Positions 1 through 6,607 of a stretch of DNA of 14,849 nt are shown piece after piece (within the stretch, counting starts at the first letter, position 1; every line of letters starts with the position of its first letter). Where the stretch lies: assembly GCA_023417985.1 (NCBI GenBank), contig JAEZDV010000294.1, positions 1-14,849 of the forward strand. Direction: 5' to 3'. The position numbers were made by a program, and so were the translations under genes. The notes under the pieces are model-generated. The model did not search any database, was not told where the DNA came from, and was given only the letters and a program-made list of their open reading frames with translations. Source of the DNA: Actinomycetes bacterium (GTDB lineage Bacteria; Actinomycetota; Actinomycetes; Mycobacteriales; Mycobacteriaceae).

Positions 1-25
1 GTGTCAGCGAATCGGACAGCTCCGA

Positions 26-1216
26 TCAGGCGACACCCTCGGCCTTGGCTGCTGCCGCAACGGCTTCCGCAACGGCCGGCTCGACCCGCGGATCCAGCGG
101 GCTCGGCACGATCTTGTCGACGGAGAGTTCGTCGGCGACGACGGAGAGAATCGCGTCGGCGGCTGCGAGTTTCATGCCCTCGGTGATACGACGGGCACCC
201 GCGTCCAGCGCACCACGGAAAACACCCGGGAAGGCGAGCACGTTGTTGATCTGGTTGGGGAAATCGCTGCGCCCGGTCGCGACGATCGCCGCGTACTTAC
301 GGGCGATGTCGGGGTGGATCTCCGGGTCGGGGTTGGACATCGCGAAGATGATGGCGTTGTCGGCCATCGTCGCGATGATCTCCTCCGGAACGGTCCCCGC
401 CGACACCCCGAGGAACACGTCGGCTCCGTCGAGCGCCTCGATCAGTCCGCCGCGACGGTCCGCCGGGTTGGTGCGAGCGGCCAGATCGGCCTTGATCGGG
501 TGCAGGTCTTCGCGATCCGACGAGACGATGCCCTTCGAATCGAGCACCACGACGTCTTCGATGCCTGCGGCGAGAAGGATGTTCGCGCAGGCCACGCCGG
601 CCGCGCCGGCACCGGAGATGACCACACGCAGCGAGGTGATGTCGCGGTTCTGCACCTTGACAGCGCCCTTGAGTGCGGCCAGCGCCACGATGGCCGTGCC
701 GTGCTGGTCGTCGTGCATGACGGGGCAGTCGAGTGCCTCGATGACGCGCTTCTCGATCTCGAAGCACCGCGGGGCCGAGATGTCCTCGAGGTTGACGGCA
801 CCGAAGCTCGGGCGCAGCCGGACCAGCGTCTCGACGATCGCGTCGGGATCCTTCGTGTCGAGCACCAGCGGAATGGAGTTGAGACCGGCGAACTTCTTGA
901 ACAGCGCGGACTTGCCCTCCATGACGGGCAGCGAGGCGCGAGGCCCGATATCGCCGAGGCCGAGGACGGCCGTTCCGTCCGACACGACGACGACGAGGCG
1001 GCTCGTCCAGGTGTAGCGCGCGGCGAGCGTCTCGTCGGCAGCGATCGCACGGCTGACCTGGGCTACGCCCGGGGTGTACGCGATGGAGAGGTCGCGCTGC
1101 GTCTCGAGGGGCGCGGCGAGTTCGACCGACAGCTTTCCGTCCACATGGCTGCCGAAGATCTCTTCGTCGGTCAGCTCGAGCTTCTCGGGGGTATGTGCAT
1201 CAGACACAATTGACAC
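26..1216 (-). CDS. Malic enzyme, short bacterial form (MalE/MaeB type)
   Basis: Oxidative decarboxylation of malate to pyruvate and CO2 with NAD(P)+, a cytoplasmic link between the TCA cycle and pyruvate that supplies reducing power. The 396-residue product matches the short form (about 390 residues, like Corynebacterium MalE) without the C-terminal phosphotransacetylase domain of long MaeB. Visible motifs are YTPG with the catalytic tyrosine (47-50), MEGK with the catalytic lysine (99-102), metal-binding E144-D145 in LEDISAPR, HDDQHG (168-173), the Rossmann loop SGAGAAG (201-207), SNPDPEI (294-300) and QINNVLAFPG (322-331). The start is GTG at 1216, because AGGAG (1224-1228) sits 7 nt upstream. 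The frame stays open to 1282 but without a ribosome site there. Cofactor preference cannot be told from sequence alone. The gene appears monocistronic with a long structured leader. Confidence 0.95.
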   Translation of the reverse strand: MSIVSDAHTPEKLELTDEEIFGSHVDGKLSVELAAPLETQRDLSIAYTPGVAQVSRAIAADETLAARYTWTSRLVVVVSDGTAVLGLGDIGPRASLPVMEGKSALFKKFAGLNSIPLVLDTKDPDAIVETLVRLRPSFGAVNLEDISAPRCFEIEKRVIEALDCPVMHDDQHGTAIVALAALKGAVKVQNRDITSLRVVISGAGAAGVACANILLAAGIEDVVVLDSKGIVSSDREDLHPIKADLAARTNPADRRGGLIEALDGADVFLGVSAGTVPEEIIATMADNAIIFAMSNPDPEIHPDIARKYAAIVATGRSDFPNQINNVLAFPGVFRGALDAGARRITEGMKLAAADAILSVVADELSVDKIVPSPLDPRVEPAVAEAVAAAAKAEGVA

Positions 1217-1223
1217 GATGACA

Positions 1224-1228
1224 CTCCT
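1224..1228 (-). promoter_or_regulatory. Ribosome binding site of malic enzyme
   Basis: AGGAG on the minus strand, 7 nt before the GTG at 1216. It fixes this start over the in-frame extension to 1282. Confidence 0.8.
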
Positions 1229-1235
1229 GCGTGTT

Positions 1236-1257
1236 CCGAGGCCAGTCCTGGCCTCGG
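1236..1257 (-). promoter_or_regulatory. Perfect inverted repeat in the malic enzyme leader
   Basis: Ten-base arms CCGAGGCCAG and CTGGCCTCGG are separated by only 2 nt. The repeat lies 7 nt upstream of the Shine-Dalgarno sequence and 19 nt before the GTG start. In RNA it would form a very stable GC-rich hairpin with a 2-nt loop (or an 8- to 9-bp stem with a larger loop). In DNA it would be a dyad operator. There is no U-tract after it, so it does not look like an intrinsic terminator. Its position suits mRNA stabilisation, control of ribosome access or repressor binding; which of these applies is unknown. Confidence 0.55.
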
Positions 1258-1481
1258 TTACTGCGAGAACTCTGCATTCCAATGCGTTTCACATCGAAAT
1301 ACAGAGCTCCGCCAAGGACATATTCGATGAAGCATCCGGGCGCGATCATGGTTACGGCTTTGGAACGCTGTACGTCTTCCGGAGCGTGATGGCGCCGGGG
1401 CGGGTGGCCTCGGCGACAAGCCCTCGAGCGGCTCTGCCATCCTTCTTCCGATACCGGAAGGGTGACTCCGGCCTCGGTCGT

Positions 1482-1499
1482 GGTGGCGAGTTTGCCACC
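1482..1499. repeat. Inverted repeat GGTGGC/GCCACC
   Basis: Six-base perfect arms with a 6-nt centre, at the edge of the AT-rich part of the malic enzyme upstream region. It could be a hairpin in a long leader RNA or a protein-binding dyad. No function can be assigned. Confidence 0.4.
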
Positions 1500-1619
1500 T
1501 TTACAGACCAACAATCAAATCGGCATCGATTGCAAAGGTTTGACCTTTTTACGGTCTCACCTGTGAGTTTGCGGTAACGCCCGGTACCGCGCAACCCCGG
1601 TCCTGCGGATTCTCCAGAC

Positions 1620-1633
1620 CTACCGGCCGGTAG
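1620..1633. promoter_or_regulatory. 14-bp perfect palindrome CTACCGGCCGGTAG
   Basis: The palindrome lies 17 nt beyond the stop codon of the small membrane protein gene, in the intergenic region. Its ACCGGCCGGT core resembles operators of TetR-family regulators in actinobacteria. It lacks the loop and T-run of a terminator. No regulator gene is nearby, so an operator role is only an inference. Confidence 0.35.
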
Positions 1634-1650
1634 CCACGAACGCGGGTTGC

Positions 1651-2109
1651 TCAACCCCACCACTGCGTCGCCAACAGAATCGATGCAGTGACGATAACCA
1701 CACCGCTCGCCGCAGCGGATGCGAAACCTCGTTTCCGGTCGGCCACGATCTGCGCGAGAACCACCACGACGGCAGCGACGACGTGCACTCCCACCGACAC
1801 GGAACCCGGGCCGGGAAAGCCCCGTTCGCCGCTGAGGTACTGCGCTCCGAGCACCACCAGCACCATCACCAGCACCGCGCCGGCGACAACGCCCGAGACG
1901 ACACGACCGACCCGTACGGCCAGCGGCGCCGTTCGCGCGTGCCCCGACTGCGAACCGTTGTCGTACGCCCGTCCGTAGTACTGCTCACGGTCGTACTCCC
2001 CGCCGTCGTACGGACTGCGGTAGTACGCACGGTTGTCGTAATGGCCCTGCGCCGCGACGAATTCGTCGTCCGGCCCGGAACCCGGACGCGGAGTTCCCGA
2101 CCTCCTCAT
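1651..2109 (-). CDS. Small three-helix membrane protein with Tyr-rich N-terminus
   Basis: I do not recognise a named family. The 152-residue product has a hydrophilic N-terminus with eight tyrosines between residues 24 and 49, then three likely membrane helices at about 67-91, 104-122 and 130-149, ending in WWG. A DRKRG basic stretch (124-128) separates helices 2 and 3. The ATG at 2109 overlaps the TGA of the PHP gene (ATGA), with GAGGTGG (2117-2123) 7 nt upstream, so the two genes are probably translationally coupled. The reading frame stays open upstream through the PHP gene, but that part is a coding shadow. The tyrosine-rich tail is low-complexity and may be disordered. The function is unknown. 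Confidence 0.8.
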   Translation of the reverse strand: MRRSGTPRPGSGPDDEFVAAQGHYDNRAYYRSPYDGGEYDREQYYGRAYDNGSQSGHARTAPLAVRVGRVVSGVVAGAVLVMVLVVLGAQYLSGERGFPGPGSVSVGVHVVAAVVVVLAQIVADRKRGFASAAASGVVIVTASILLATQWWG

Positions 2110-2960
2110 CCCGCGACCACCTCGACTCCCTTCGCCCTCTCGAGCAGAGCTTCGTACGCACCGGGATCGGTCGTGAAGTCTCCGAGCCCGACATCCTTGT
2201 TCCGGCCGTGATAGTCCGACGACCCGGTGACGAACAAGCCCAGGCGCTCGCCCATGTCCCTCATCAACCGCGCATCGGCAGCGCTGTGGTCGGGGTGGTC
2301 GGCTTCGAGCCCACCCAGACCGATCTCCGCGAGTTCCTCGATCTGGTCGAGTGCCAGCAAACGCCCCCGAGCGCGCGCCCGGGCGTGGGCGATGACGGTG
2401 ACACCGCCTGCCTCGCCGACCATCCGCACCGCGTCGGCGAGCGGGGTGTCGACCTTCGAGACGTAGTAGCGACCGCGCGGCGACAACAGGTCGGTGAATG
2501 CTTCGCCGACGGTGGCCACCACCCCGGAGTCCACGAGCGCGCGCGCCAGATGCGGGCGGCCTGCCGCCGGCCCGGCCTGCGCGAGAAGGGCGTCCGCGTC
2601 GATGGGCAGGCCGTCCGCGGCCATTCGTTCCGCCATCGCCCGCAGACGCGACACCCGCTCGCCGCGCAGACGGCCGAGTTCGGCGACGAACGCCGGGTCT
2701 TCCGGATCGAACAGGTAGGCGAGGAGATGCACCGCGACGGGCATCCCGTCCTCGCCACGCCCGGTGCACGACATCTCCATCCCGCGCACGAGACGCAACC
2801 CGGGGGGTGTCGCCGCGACGGCCTCGTCCCACCCGGCTGTGGTGTCGTGGTCGGTCAATGCCAGTACGTCCAACCCCGCCTCGGATGCCCGGCGGACGAT
2901 CTCGGACGGACTGTCCGTGCCGTCGGACGCCGTCGAATGGGAGTGAAGATCGATACGCAC
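2106..2960 (-). CDS. PHP-domain phosphoesterase (TrpH/YciV-like)
   Basis: Metal-dependent phosphoesterase of the polymerase-and-histidinol-phosphatase family. Relatives of this stand-alone type hydrolyse nucleoside 3',5'-bisphosphates or trim RNA 5' ends (RNase AM). Of 284 residues, the metal ligands appear in order as H6 and H8 in DLHSHS, D13, TDHD (36-39), E62, H78, GRPH (134-137), H192, D249 and H251 in SSDYHG (247-252). An all-helical insertion lies between about 88 and 165, as in TrpH. The start is GTG at 2960, which places HSHS at residues 6-9 as is normal for the family. The only G-rich stretch upstream abuts the start codon, so the ribosome site is weak or the mRNA is leaderless. It is divergent from corA and overlaps the small membrane protein gene. 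Confidence 0.9.
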   Translation of the reverse strand: MRIDLHSHSTASDGTDSPSEIVRRASEAGLDVLALTDHDTTAGWDEAVAATPPGLRLVRGMEMSCTGRGEDGMPVAVHLLAYLFDPEDPAFVAELGRLRGERVSRLRAMAERMAADGLPIDADALLAQAGPAAGRPHLARALVDSGVVATVGEAFTDLLSPRGRYYVSKVDTPLADAVRMVGEAGGVTVIAHARARARGRLLALDQIEELAEIGLGGLEADHPDHSAADARLMRDMGERLGLFVTGSSDYHGRNKDVGLGDFTTDPGAYEALLERAKGVEVVAG

Positions 2961-2986
2961 TCCCCCAGTCTGTCAGGTGTGGCGAC

Positions 2987-2992
2987 TAACAT
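2987..2992 (+). promoter_or_regulatory. Candidate -10 hexamer TAACAT for corA
   Basis: This TANNNT hexamer in the PHP/corA divergent gap would give a transcript beginning near 2999 and a leader of about 43 nt before the corA ATG. No good -35 element is visible at the usual distance. Confidence 0.3.
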
Positions 2993-3041
2993 GACTGCGC
3001 GACATCTCGTGCCGCTCGACCACAAGGGAGAAGGGGAGATC

Positions 3042-4124
3042 ATGGCGCACCTGCCCTCCCGATCGGAACGGCACGTGCCGGTGCCCGTCGGCGAGGCCGG
3101 AGCCCCGGCGCAGCCCGAACCCACCGAACGGGCTGTGGTGGACTGCGCGGTCTACATCGACGGCCGTCGCGAACCGGGCACCTTCAGCTATTCCGCCGCC
3201 CTCGCCGAGGCACGCAGCCGTGGCGCCGGATTCGTGTGGCTCGGCTTGCACGAACCGGACGAGCAACAGATGACGAGTGTCGCCCGCACGTTCGGTCTGC
3301 ACGAACTGATGGCCGAGGACGCGGTGCACGCGCACCAGCGTCCCAAGCTCGAACGCTACGACGATCTGTTGTTCCTCGTGCTGCGGACGGTGAGTTACGT
3401 CGAGCACGAGAGCGTGACCACCACCAAGGACATCGTCGAAACCGGCGAGATCATGCTCTTCACCGGGCCGGACTTCGTCATCAGCGTCCGGCACGGCGAC
3501 CATTCGGAGCTTTCGCGCGTACGCAGGAGTCTCGAAAAGAACCCGTCGCGCCTCGCACTCGGGCCGGCGGCGGTGCTCCACGCGATCGCCGACCACGTCG
3601 TCGACTCCTATCTCGCGGTCACCACCGCCGTGCAACCCGACGTCGACGACCTGGAAGAAGTCGTCTTCACCCCCGACACCCAGATCGCAGTCGAGCAGAT
3701 CTACCTGCTCAAACGCGAAATCGTGCAGCTACGCCGTGCTGTCCTCCCTCTTGCCGAACCGTTGCAGCAACTCATCCGTTCGCCCGGCAACCCGGTACCC
3801 AAGGATGTCCGTCGATACTTCCGCGACGTCGCCGACCATCACACGACCGTCTCCGACCGCATCGCCGCATTCGACGAAACGCTCGGCACTCTGCTCGACG
3901 CGGCGATCGCGAAGGTCACGGTCCAGCAGAACACCGACATGCGACGCATCTCGGCGTGGGTCGCGATCGCCGCGGTTCCCACGATGATCGCCGGTATCTA
4001 CGGCATGAACTTCGACAAGATGCCGGAACTGCACTGGGAATACGGCTATTACCTCGTGTGGGTCGTCATCGTCGTCATCACCGTCGGCCTGTTCGTCACG
4101 TTCCGACGCAACAAGTGGCTGTGA
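3042..4124 (+). CDS. corA: CorA magnesium/divalent cation channel
   Basis: Pentameric inner-membrane Mg2+ (also Co2+/Ni2+) channel. The 360-residue product has a large cytoplasmic funnel domain (about 31-300) including EDAVHAHQRPKLERYDD (92-108), a long alpha helix before the membrane, helix TM1 (about 303-320) ending in the family signature GMN (321-323), the periplasmic loop with MPEL (327-330), TM2 (about 336-353) and a basic C-terminus RRNKWL. It closely resembles M. tuberculosis CorA (Rv1239c). I chose ATG 3042 because purine-rich AAGGGAG and AAGGGGAG runs (3024-3038) precede it; an in-frame ATG at 2991 has no such site and overlaps a possible -10. The next gene starts inside its stop codon. 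No magnesium riboswitch fits in the short upstream gap. Confidence 0.95.
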   Translation: MAHLPSRSERHVPVPVGEAGAPAQPEPTERAVVDCAVYIDGRREPGTFSYSAALAEARSRGAGFVWLGLHEPDEQQMTSVARTFGLHELMAEDAVHAHQRPKLERYDDLLFLVLRTVSYVEHESVTTTKDIVETGEIMLFTGPDFVISVRHGDHSELSRVRRSLEKNPSRLALGPAAVLHAIADHVVDSYLAVTTAVQPDVDDLEEVVFTPDTQIAVEQIYLLKREIVQLRRAVLPLAEPLQQLIRSPGNPVPKDVRRYFRDVADHHTTVSDRIAAFDETLGTLLDAAIAKVTVQQNTDMRRISAWVAIAAVPTMIAGIYGMNFDKMPELHWEYGYYLVWVVIVVITVGLFVTFRRNKWL

Positions 4125-5926
4125 CGACCGCCCTTTCGGAACATGATCCCGGACGCCTTCGGGCGAAGGACCGTGGCAGGATCGTTCTGGTCGTGGCCCT
4201 CGCACTGGTCGCGGCACAGGTGGTCGTCCGGTCCGTGATCGCGGGGGCCGGCGAGTTCTACTGGGACGACCTCATTCTCATCGGCCGGGCCGGAACCGAG
4301 TCCCTGCTGTCCGAGTCCTTTCTGCGATACGACCACGACGGGCATCTCATGCCCGGCGCATTTCTCGTCGCGGGTCTGGCCACCGTGCTCGCCCCACTGC
4401 AGTGGTGGCCCGCCGCGGCGACCCTGGTCGCCGGGCAGGCGATCGCTTCACTCGCGGTGCTGCGAGTCCTGTGGCTGCTGCTCGGCGCACGGCGAATCCT
4501 TTGGGCACCCCTGCTCTTCTACCTGCTCACCCCGCTGACCCTGCCCGCGTTCGCGTGGTGGGCCGCAGCACTCAACTCGCTGCCTATGCAGGCCGCCCTC
4601 GCCTGGGTCACCGGCGACGCACTGCACTACGCACGCACCGGCCGGCGCCGGTATCTCGTGAGCGGGGTCGTCGTCACCGCGGCCGCATTGCTGTTCTTCG
4701 AGAAAGCGATCCTCGTGCCGTTCGTCGCGTTCGCAGCCCTCGCACTGACCTACCGCGTCGACGGCCGGAATCGTCCGCTACGGACTGCGGCGAGACGCGC
4801 TGCGCCGCTGTGGCTGGCGTCGGCCGTGATGCTCGCGCTCTGGCTCGGGGTCTACCTGTCGACCGTCGAGTCCCGGTTCGGTACGCCCACTGCCGAGATG
4901 GCACGGGGTCTGAGCCTCCACGGTCTGTCGTACGGGCTGCTCCCCGCACTCGTGGGTGGCCCGTGGCGGTGGGCTCGGTGGAACCCCGGCCCACCGTGGG
5001 CCGATCCACCGGCCGTACTCGTGTTCGTCGCGTGGGCCGCATTGCTGGGAGCACTCACCTGGAGCCTGCGGCGACGGCAGCGCACCGGCTTCGTGTGGGC
5101 CGCGACCGCGGCATACGTCGCGGCGTCGATGGTTGCCATGATCAGCACCCGGTTCGGCCCCGGCACCACGTACGAACTCGCCCAGACGCTCCGGTACTTC
5201 GCCGACTCGGCTGTCGTGGTCGCGATCGCGGCCGCGCTCGTGCTGCGGGCGCCGCACAGGCCGGGCACGACGACGGTCCCGGTACCGGTGCGGCGGGTGG
5301 CAGCCGCAGGGGCAGCAGTGTTCTTCACGGTGAGTTCTCTGTGGTCCACGGTGACGTTCACCCGCAGTTGGACGGACAACCCGACCGGTAAGTACCTGGC
5401 GCATGCTCGCGAGGGCCTGACCTCGCGCCCCGATGTCCCCGTCCTCGACCACCCGGTCTCGGTATGGGTCCTGCTGCCCGTGACGTTTCCGCACAACCTG
5501 GTGTCATCGGTGTTCGCCGCGCTCCCGGACCGTTCCGACATCGCCGACAGCACCACCGAGCTCCGGGTGCTCGACGAGGCCGGCGAGCTCGTCCCCGCCG
5601 ATCTGCTGCCCGTGCGCTGGGTCGATTCCGGCCCCGAACCGGGCTGTGGGCGCCGCGCGGCACCCGGCACGGTCACGATGCTGTCCACCGGACCGATGCT
5701 CGACGCCACGTGGACCGTGCAATTGAACTATCTCGCGTCCGCCGACGGTGAGATCGAGGTGGGTTTCCCGTCGCGCAAGCCCGCGCGGGTCGCGGTCACG
5801 GAGGGACCGGGCACGGTGTACGTGCGGGTCCCGGGTGGCGGCGACGGTGTGCAGGTTCGCACCGTGACCCCCGGTCTGAGTGTGTGCTTCGGAGCGGGAC
5901 CGGTGGGCGTCGTCGTACCGCGTTGA
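4121..5926 (+). CDS. Polytopic membrane protein, possible GT-C-like glycosyltransferase
   Basis: The 601-residue product has about nine to eleven hydrophobic helices in residues 20-410, followed by a soluble, mostly beta-rich C-terminal region (about 440-601) probably outside the membrane. After TM1 an acidic loop carries FYWDDL (46-51) and YDHDGHLMPG (70-79), which resembles the aspartate-bearing first external loop of GT-C enzymes that use lipid-linked sugars. I infer this from topology; no defined family motif was recognised. The start is GTG 4121, overlapping the corA stop as GTGA, which implies translational coupling. The frame is open upstream across corA, but that is shadow. It might modify the cell envelope, or be a membrane protein of unknown role. 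The pairing with corA does not by itself explain its function. Confidence 0.75.
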   Translation: MTTALSEHDPGRLRAKDRGRIVLVVALALVAAQVVVRSVIAGAGEFYWDDLILIGRAGTESLLSESFLRYDHDGHLMPGAFLVAGLATVLAPLQWWPAAATLVAGQAIASLAVLRVLWLLLGARRILWAPLLFYLLTPLTLPAFAWWAAALNSLPMQAALAWVTGDALHYARTGRRRYLVSGVVVTAAALLFFEKAILVPFVAFAALALTYRVDGRNRPLRTAARRAAPLWLASAVMLALWLGVYLSTVESRFGTPTAEMARGLSLHGLSYGLLPALVGGPWRWARWNPGPPWADPPAVLVFVAWAALLGALTWSLRRRQRTGFVWAATAAYVAASMVAMISTRFGPGTTYELAQTLRYFADSAVVVAIAAALVLRAPHRPGTTTVPVPVRRVAAAGAAVFFTVSSLWSTVTFTRSWTDNPTGKYLAHAREGLTSRPDVPVLDHPVSVWVLLPVTFPHNLVSSVFAALPDRSDIADSTTELRVLDEAGELVPADLLPVRWVDSGPEPGCGRRAAPGTVTMLSTGPMLDATWTVQLNYLASADGEIEVGFPSRKPARVAVTEGPGTVYVRVPGGGDGVQVRTVTPGLSVCFGAGPVGVVVPR

Positions 5927-5958
5927 CCTGGCAGGAGTGCCGCGTCGACCCGGCAGGG

Positions 5959-6555
5959 TCAGAGACGCGCCTGGGCTCGTTGGGGATCTCGGAGGTCGAT
6001 GCCTGCCTCCGTCCACGCCTCCCGCAGTGCGTCGGCACCGCGCAACCGTTTCCACGCCGCTTCGGTGCCGGTCAGGGGGATCGCGTCGAAGAAGCGCACC
6101 GGGTCGGCGGGTTCGGGCAGTTCCAGATCCGGCACGTCACCTACCTCGATCAGCACCGCAGTGAACGGAGCCCCGTCCCAGAGCGGCTCGCCGAGATCGA
6201 GCAGGGCATCGTCGGTGAGCACGACCCCTTCGACGGCGGGCAGCGCCGCGAGCAGCGCCAGCGTGCGGTGGACGCCGGAGGTGATGCCTTCGGCATTGCG
6301 CAGACTCAGGATCAGTTCGGCGCGGGGGCCGCGAGTGGGATCGGCGACCATGTCCGTCGGGTCGCCCATGGGGTGGCGGGAACACCCCAGCGTCGCAAAC
6401 CGCACCAACCCGGTCTCGGGGCTGACGAACCGCAGCACGTCGATGGGTTCGAGCCCCAGGAACGTCACCGAAGCAGATTCGGGTTCCGCGTCGCCGGGCC
6501 CGGAGAGGTGGGCGGCGAGATGGGTGCGGACTGCGTTGAGCACTGCGTCGGTCAC
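5959..6555 (-). CDS. Suppressor-of-fused (SUFU) domain protein
   Basis: The 198-residue protein covers a single SUFU-like domain. Recognisable parts are the N-terminal FLGLEPIDVLRF strand region (32-43), ATLGCSRHPMG (54-64), RAELILSL (78-85) and the C-terminal block VRFFDAIPLTGTEAAW (153-168), matching the family pattern of a hydrophobic strand followed by P-L/I-T-x-x-E. In bacteria SUFU proteins are mostly uncharacterised; some act as immunity proteins in polymorphic toxin systems, but no toxin gene is present here. It begins with GTG at 6555, preceded by TAGATT with a 6-nt gap, which suggests a leaderless mRNA. It converges on the large membrane protein gene with 32 nt between them, in which I see no clear terminator. 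Its cellular role is unknown. Confidence 0.8.
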   Translation of the reverse strand: MTDAVLNAVRTHLAAHLSGPGDAEPESASVTFLGLEPIDVLRFVSPETGLVRFATLGCSRHPMGDPTDMVADPTRGPRAELILSLRNAEGITSGVHRTLALLAALPAVEGVVLTDDALLDLGEPLWDGAPFTAVLIEVGDVPDLELPEPADPVRFFDAIPLTGTEAAWKRLRGADALREAWTEAGIDLRDPQRAQARL

Positions 6556-6561
6556 CCCTGC

Positions 6562-6567
6562 AATCTA
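6562..6567 (-). promoter_or_regulatory. Leaderless -10 element TAGATT of the SUFU gene
   Basis: This TANNNT hexamer ends 6 nt before the GTG start, so transcription would begin at or next to the start codon. No convincing -35 was seen. Confidence 0.4.
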
Positions 6568-6607
6568 GTCCGCGCTCCCGTCTGCGGTGCGGGGCCGTCT
6601 CGTCGTG

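Larger units (their letters stand above)
1217..1650. other. 434-nt gene-free leader rich in inverted repeats
   Basis: This stretch between malic enzyme and the small membrane protein gene has no convincing coding sequence on either strand. Beyond the repeat at 1236-1257 it holds CTTCCG/CGGAAG arms with a 4-nt loop (1445-1460), GGTGGC/GCCACC arms with a 6-nt loop (1482-1499), AAAGGT/ACCTTT arms with a 3-nt spacer (1534-1548), a 14-bp perfect palindrome (1620-1633) and GGGTTG/CAACCC arms (1643-1656) over the stop codon of the neighbouring gene. Part of it (about 1500-1560) is clearly more AT-rich than its surroundings, so the malic enzyme promoter is likely there. I could not match it to a known riboswitch class. 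Confidence 0.6.

Noticed and set aside
45..1016. Plus-strand open frame antisense to malic enzyme
   Set aside because: It is Ser/Ala/Thr-rich shadow coding, while the minus strand has every malic enzyme motif.
1200..1349. Possible leader peptide of 49 residues (MIAPGCFIEYVL...) ending inside the malic enzyme start
   Set aside because: The first half looks protein-like, but there is no ribosome site and the second half has unbiased composition. It is probably chance.
1217..1650. Known riboswitch (ydaO/c-di-AMP, cobalamin, TPP, M-box) upstream of malic enzyme
   Set aside because: None of the conserved core sequences of these classes could be found by eye. A covariance search would settle it.
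2109..2832. N-terminal extension of the small membrane protein frame across the PHP gene (minus strand)
   Set aside because: It is a long open frame with Arg/Gly-rich composition lying entirely over the well-supported PHP gene in another frame. The proper start has a ribosome site and an ATGA overlap.
2208..3041. Long N-terminal extension of CorA on the plus strand
   Set aside because: It overlaps the PHP gene antisense and lacks CorA similarity. The CorA homology and ribosome site support ATG 3042.
3236..4120. Open frame upstream of and continuous with the 601-residue membrane protein
   Set aside because: It is an Arg-rich shadow of corA. The real protein starts at the GTGA overlap, where hydrophobic sequence begins.
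5927..5958. Terminator in the convergent gap between the large membrane protein and SUFU genes
   Set aside because: Only a 4-bp GGCA/TGCC stem is visible, with no T-run.
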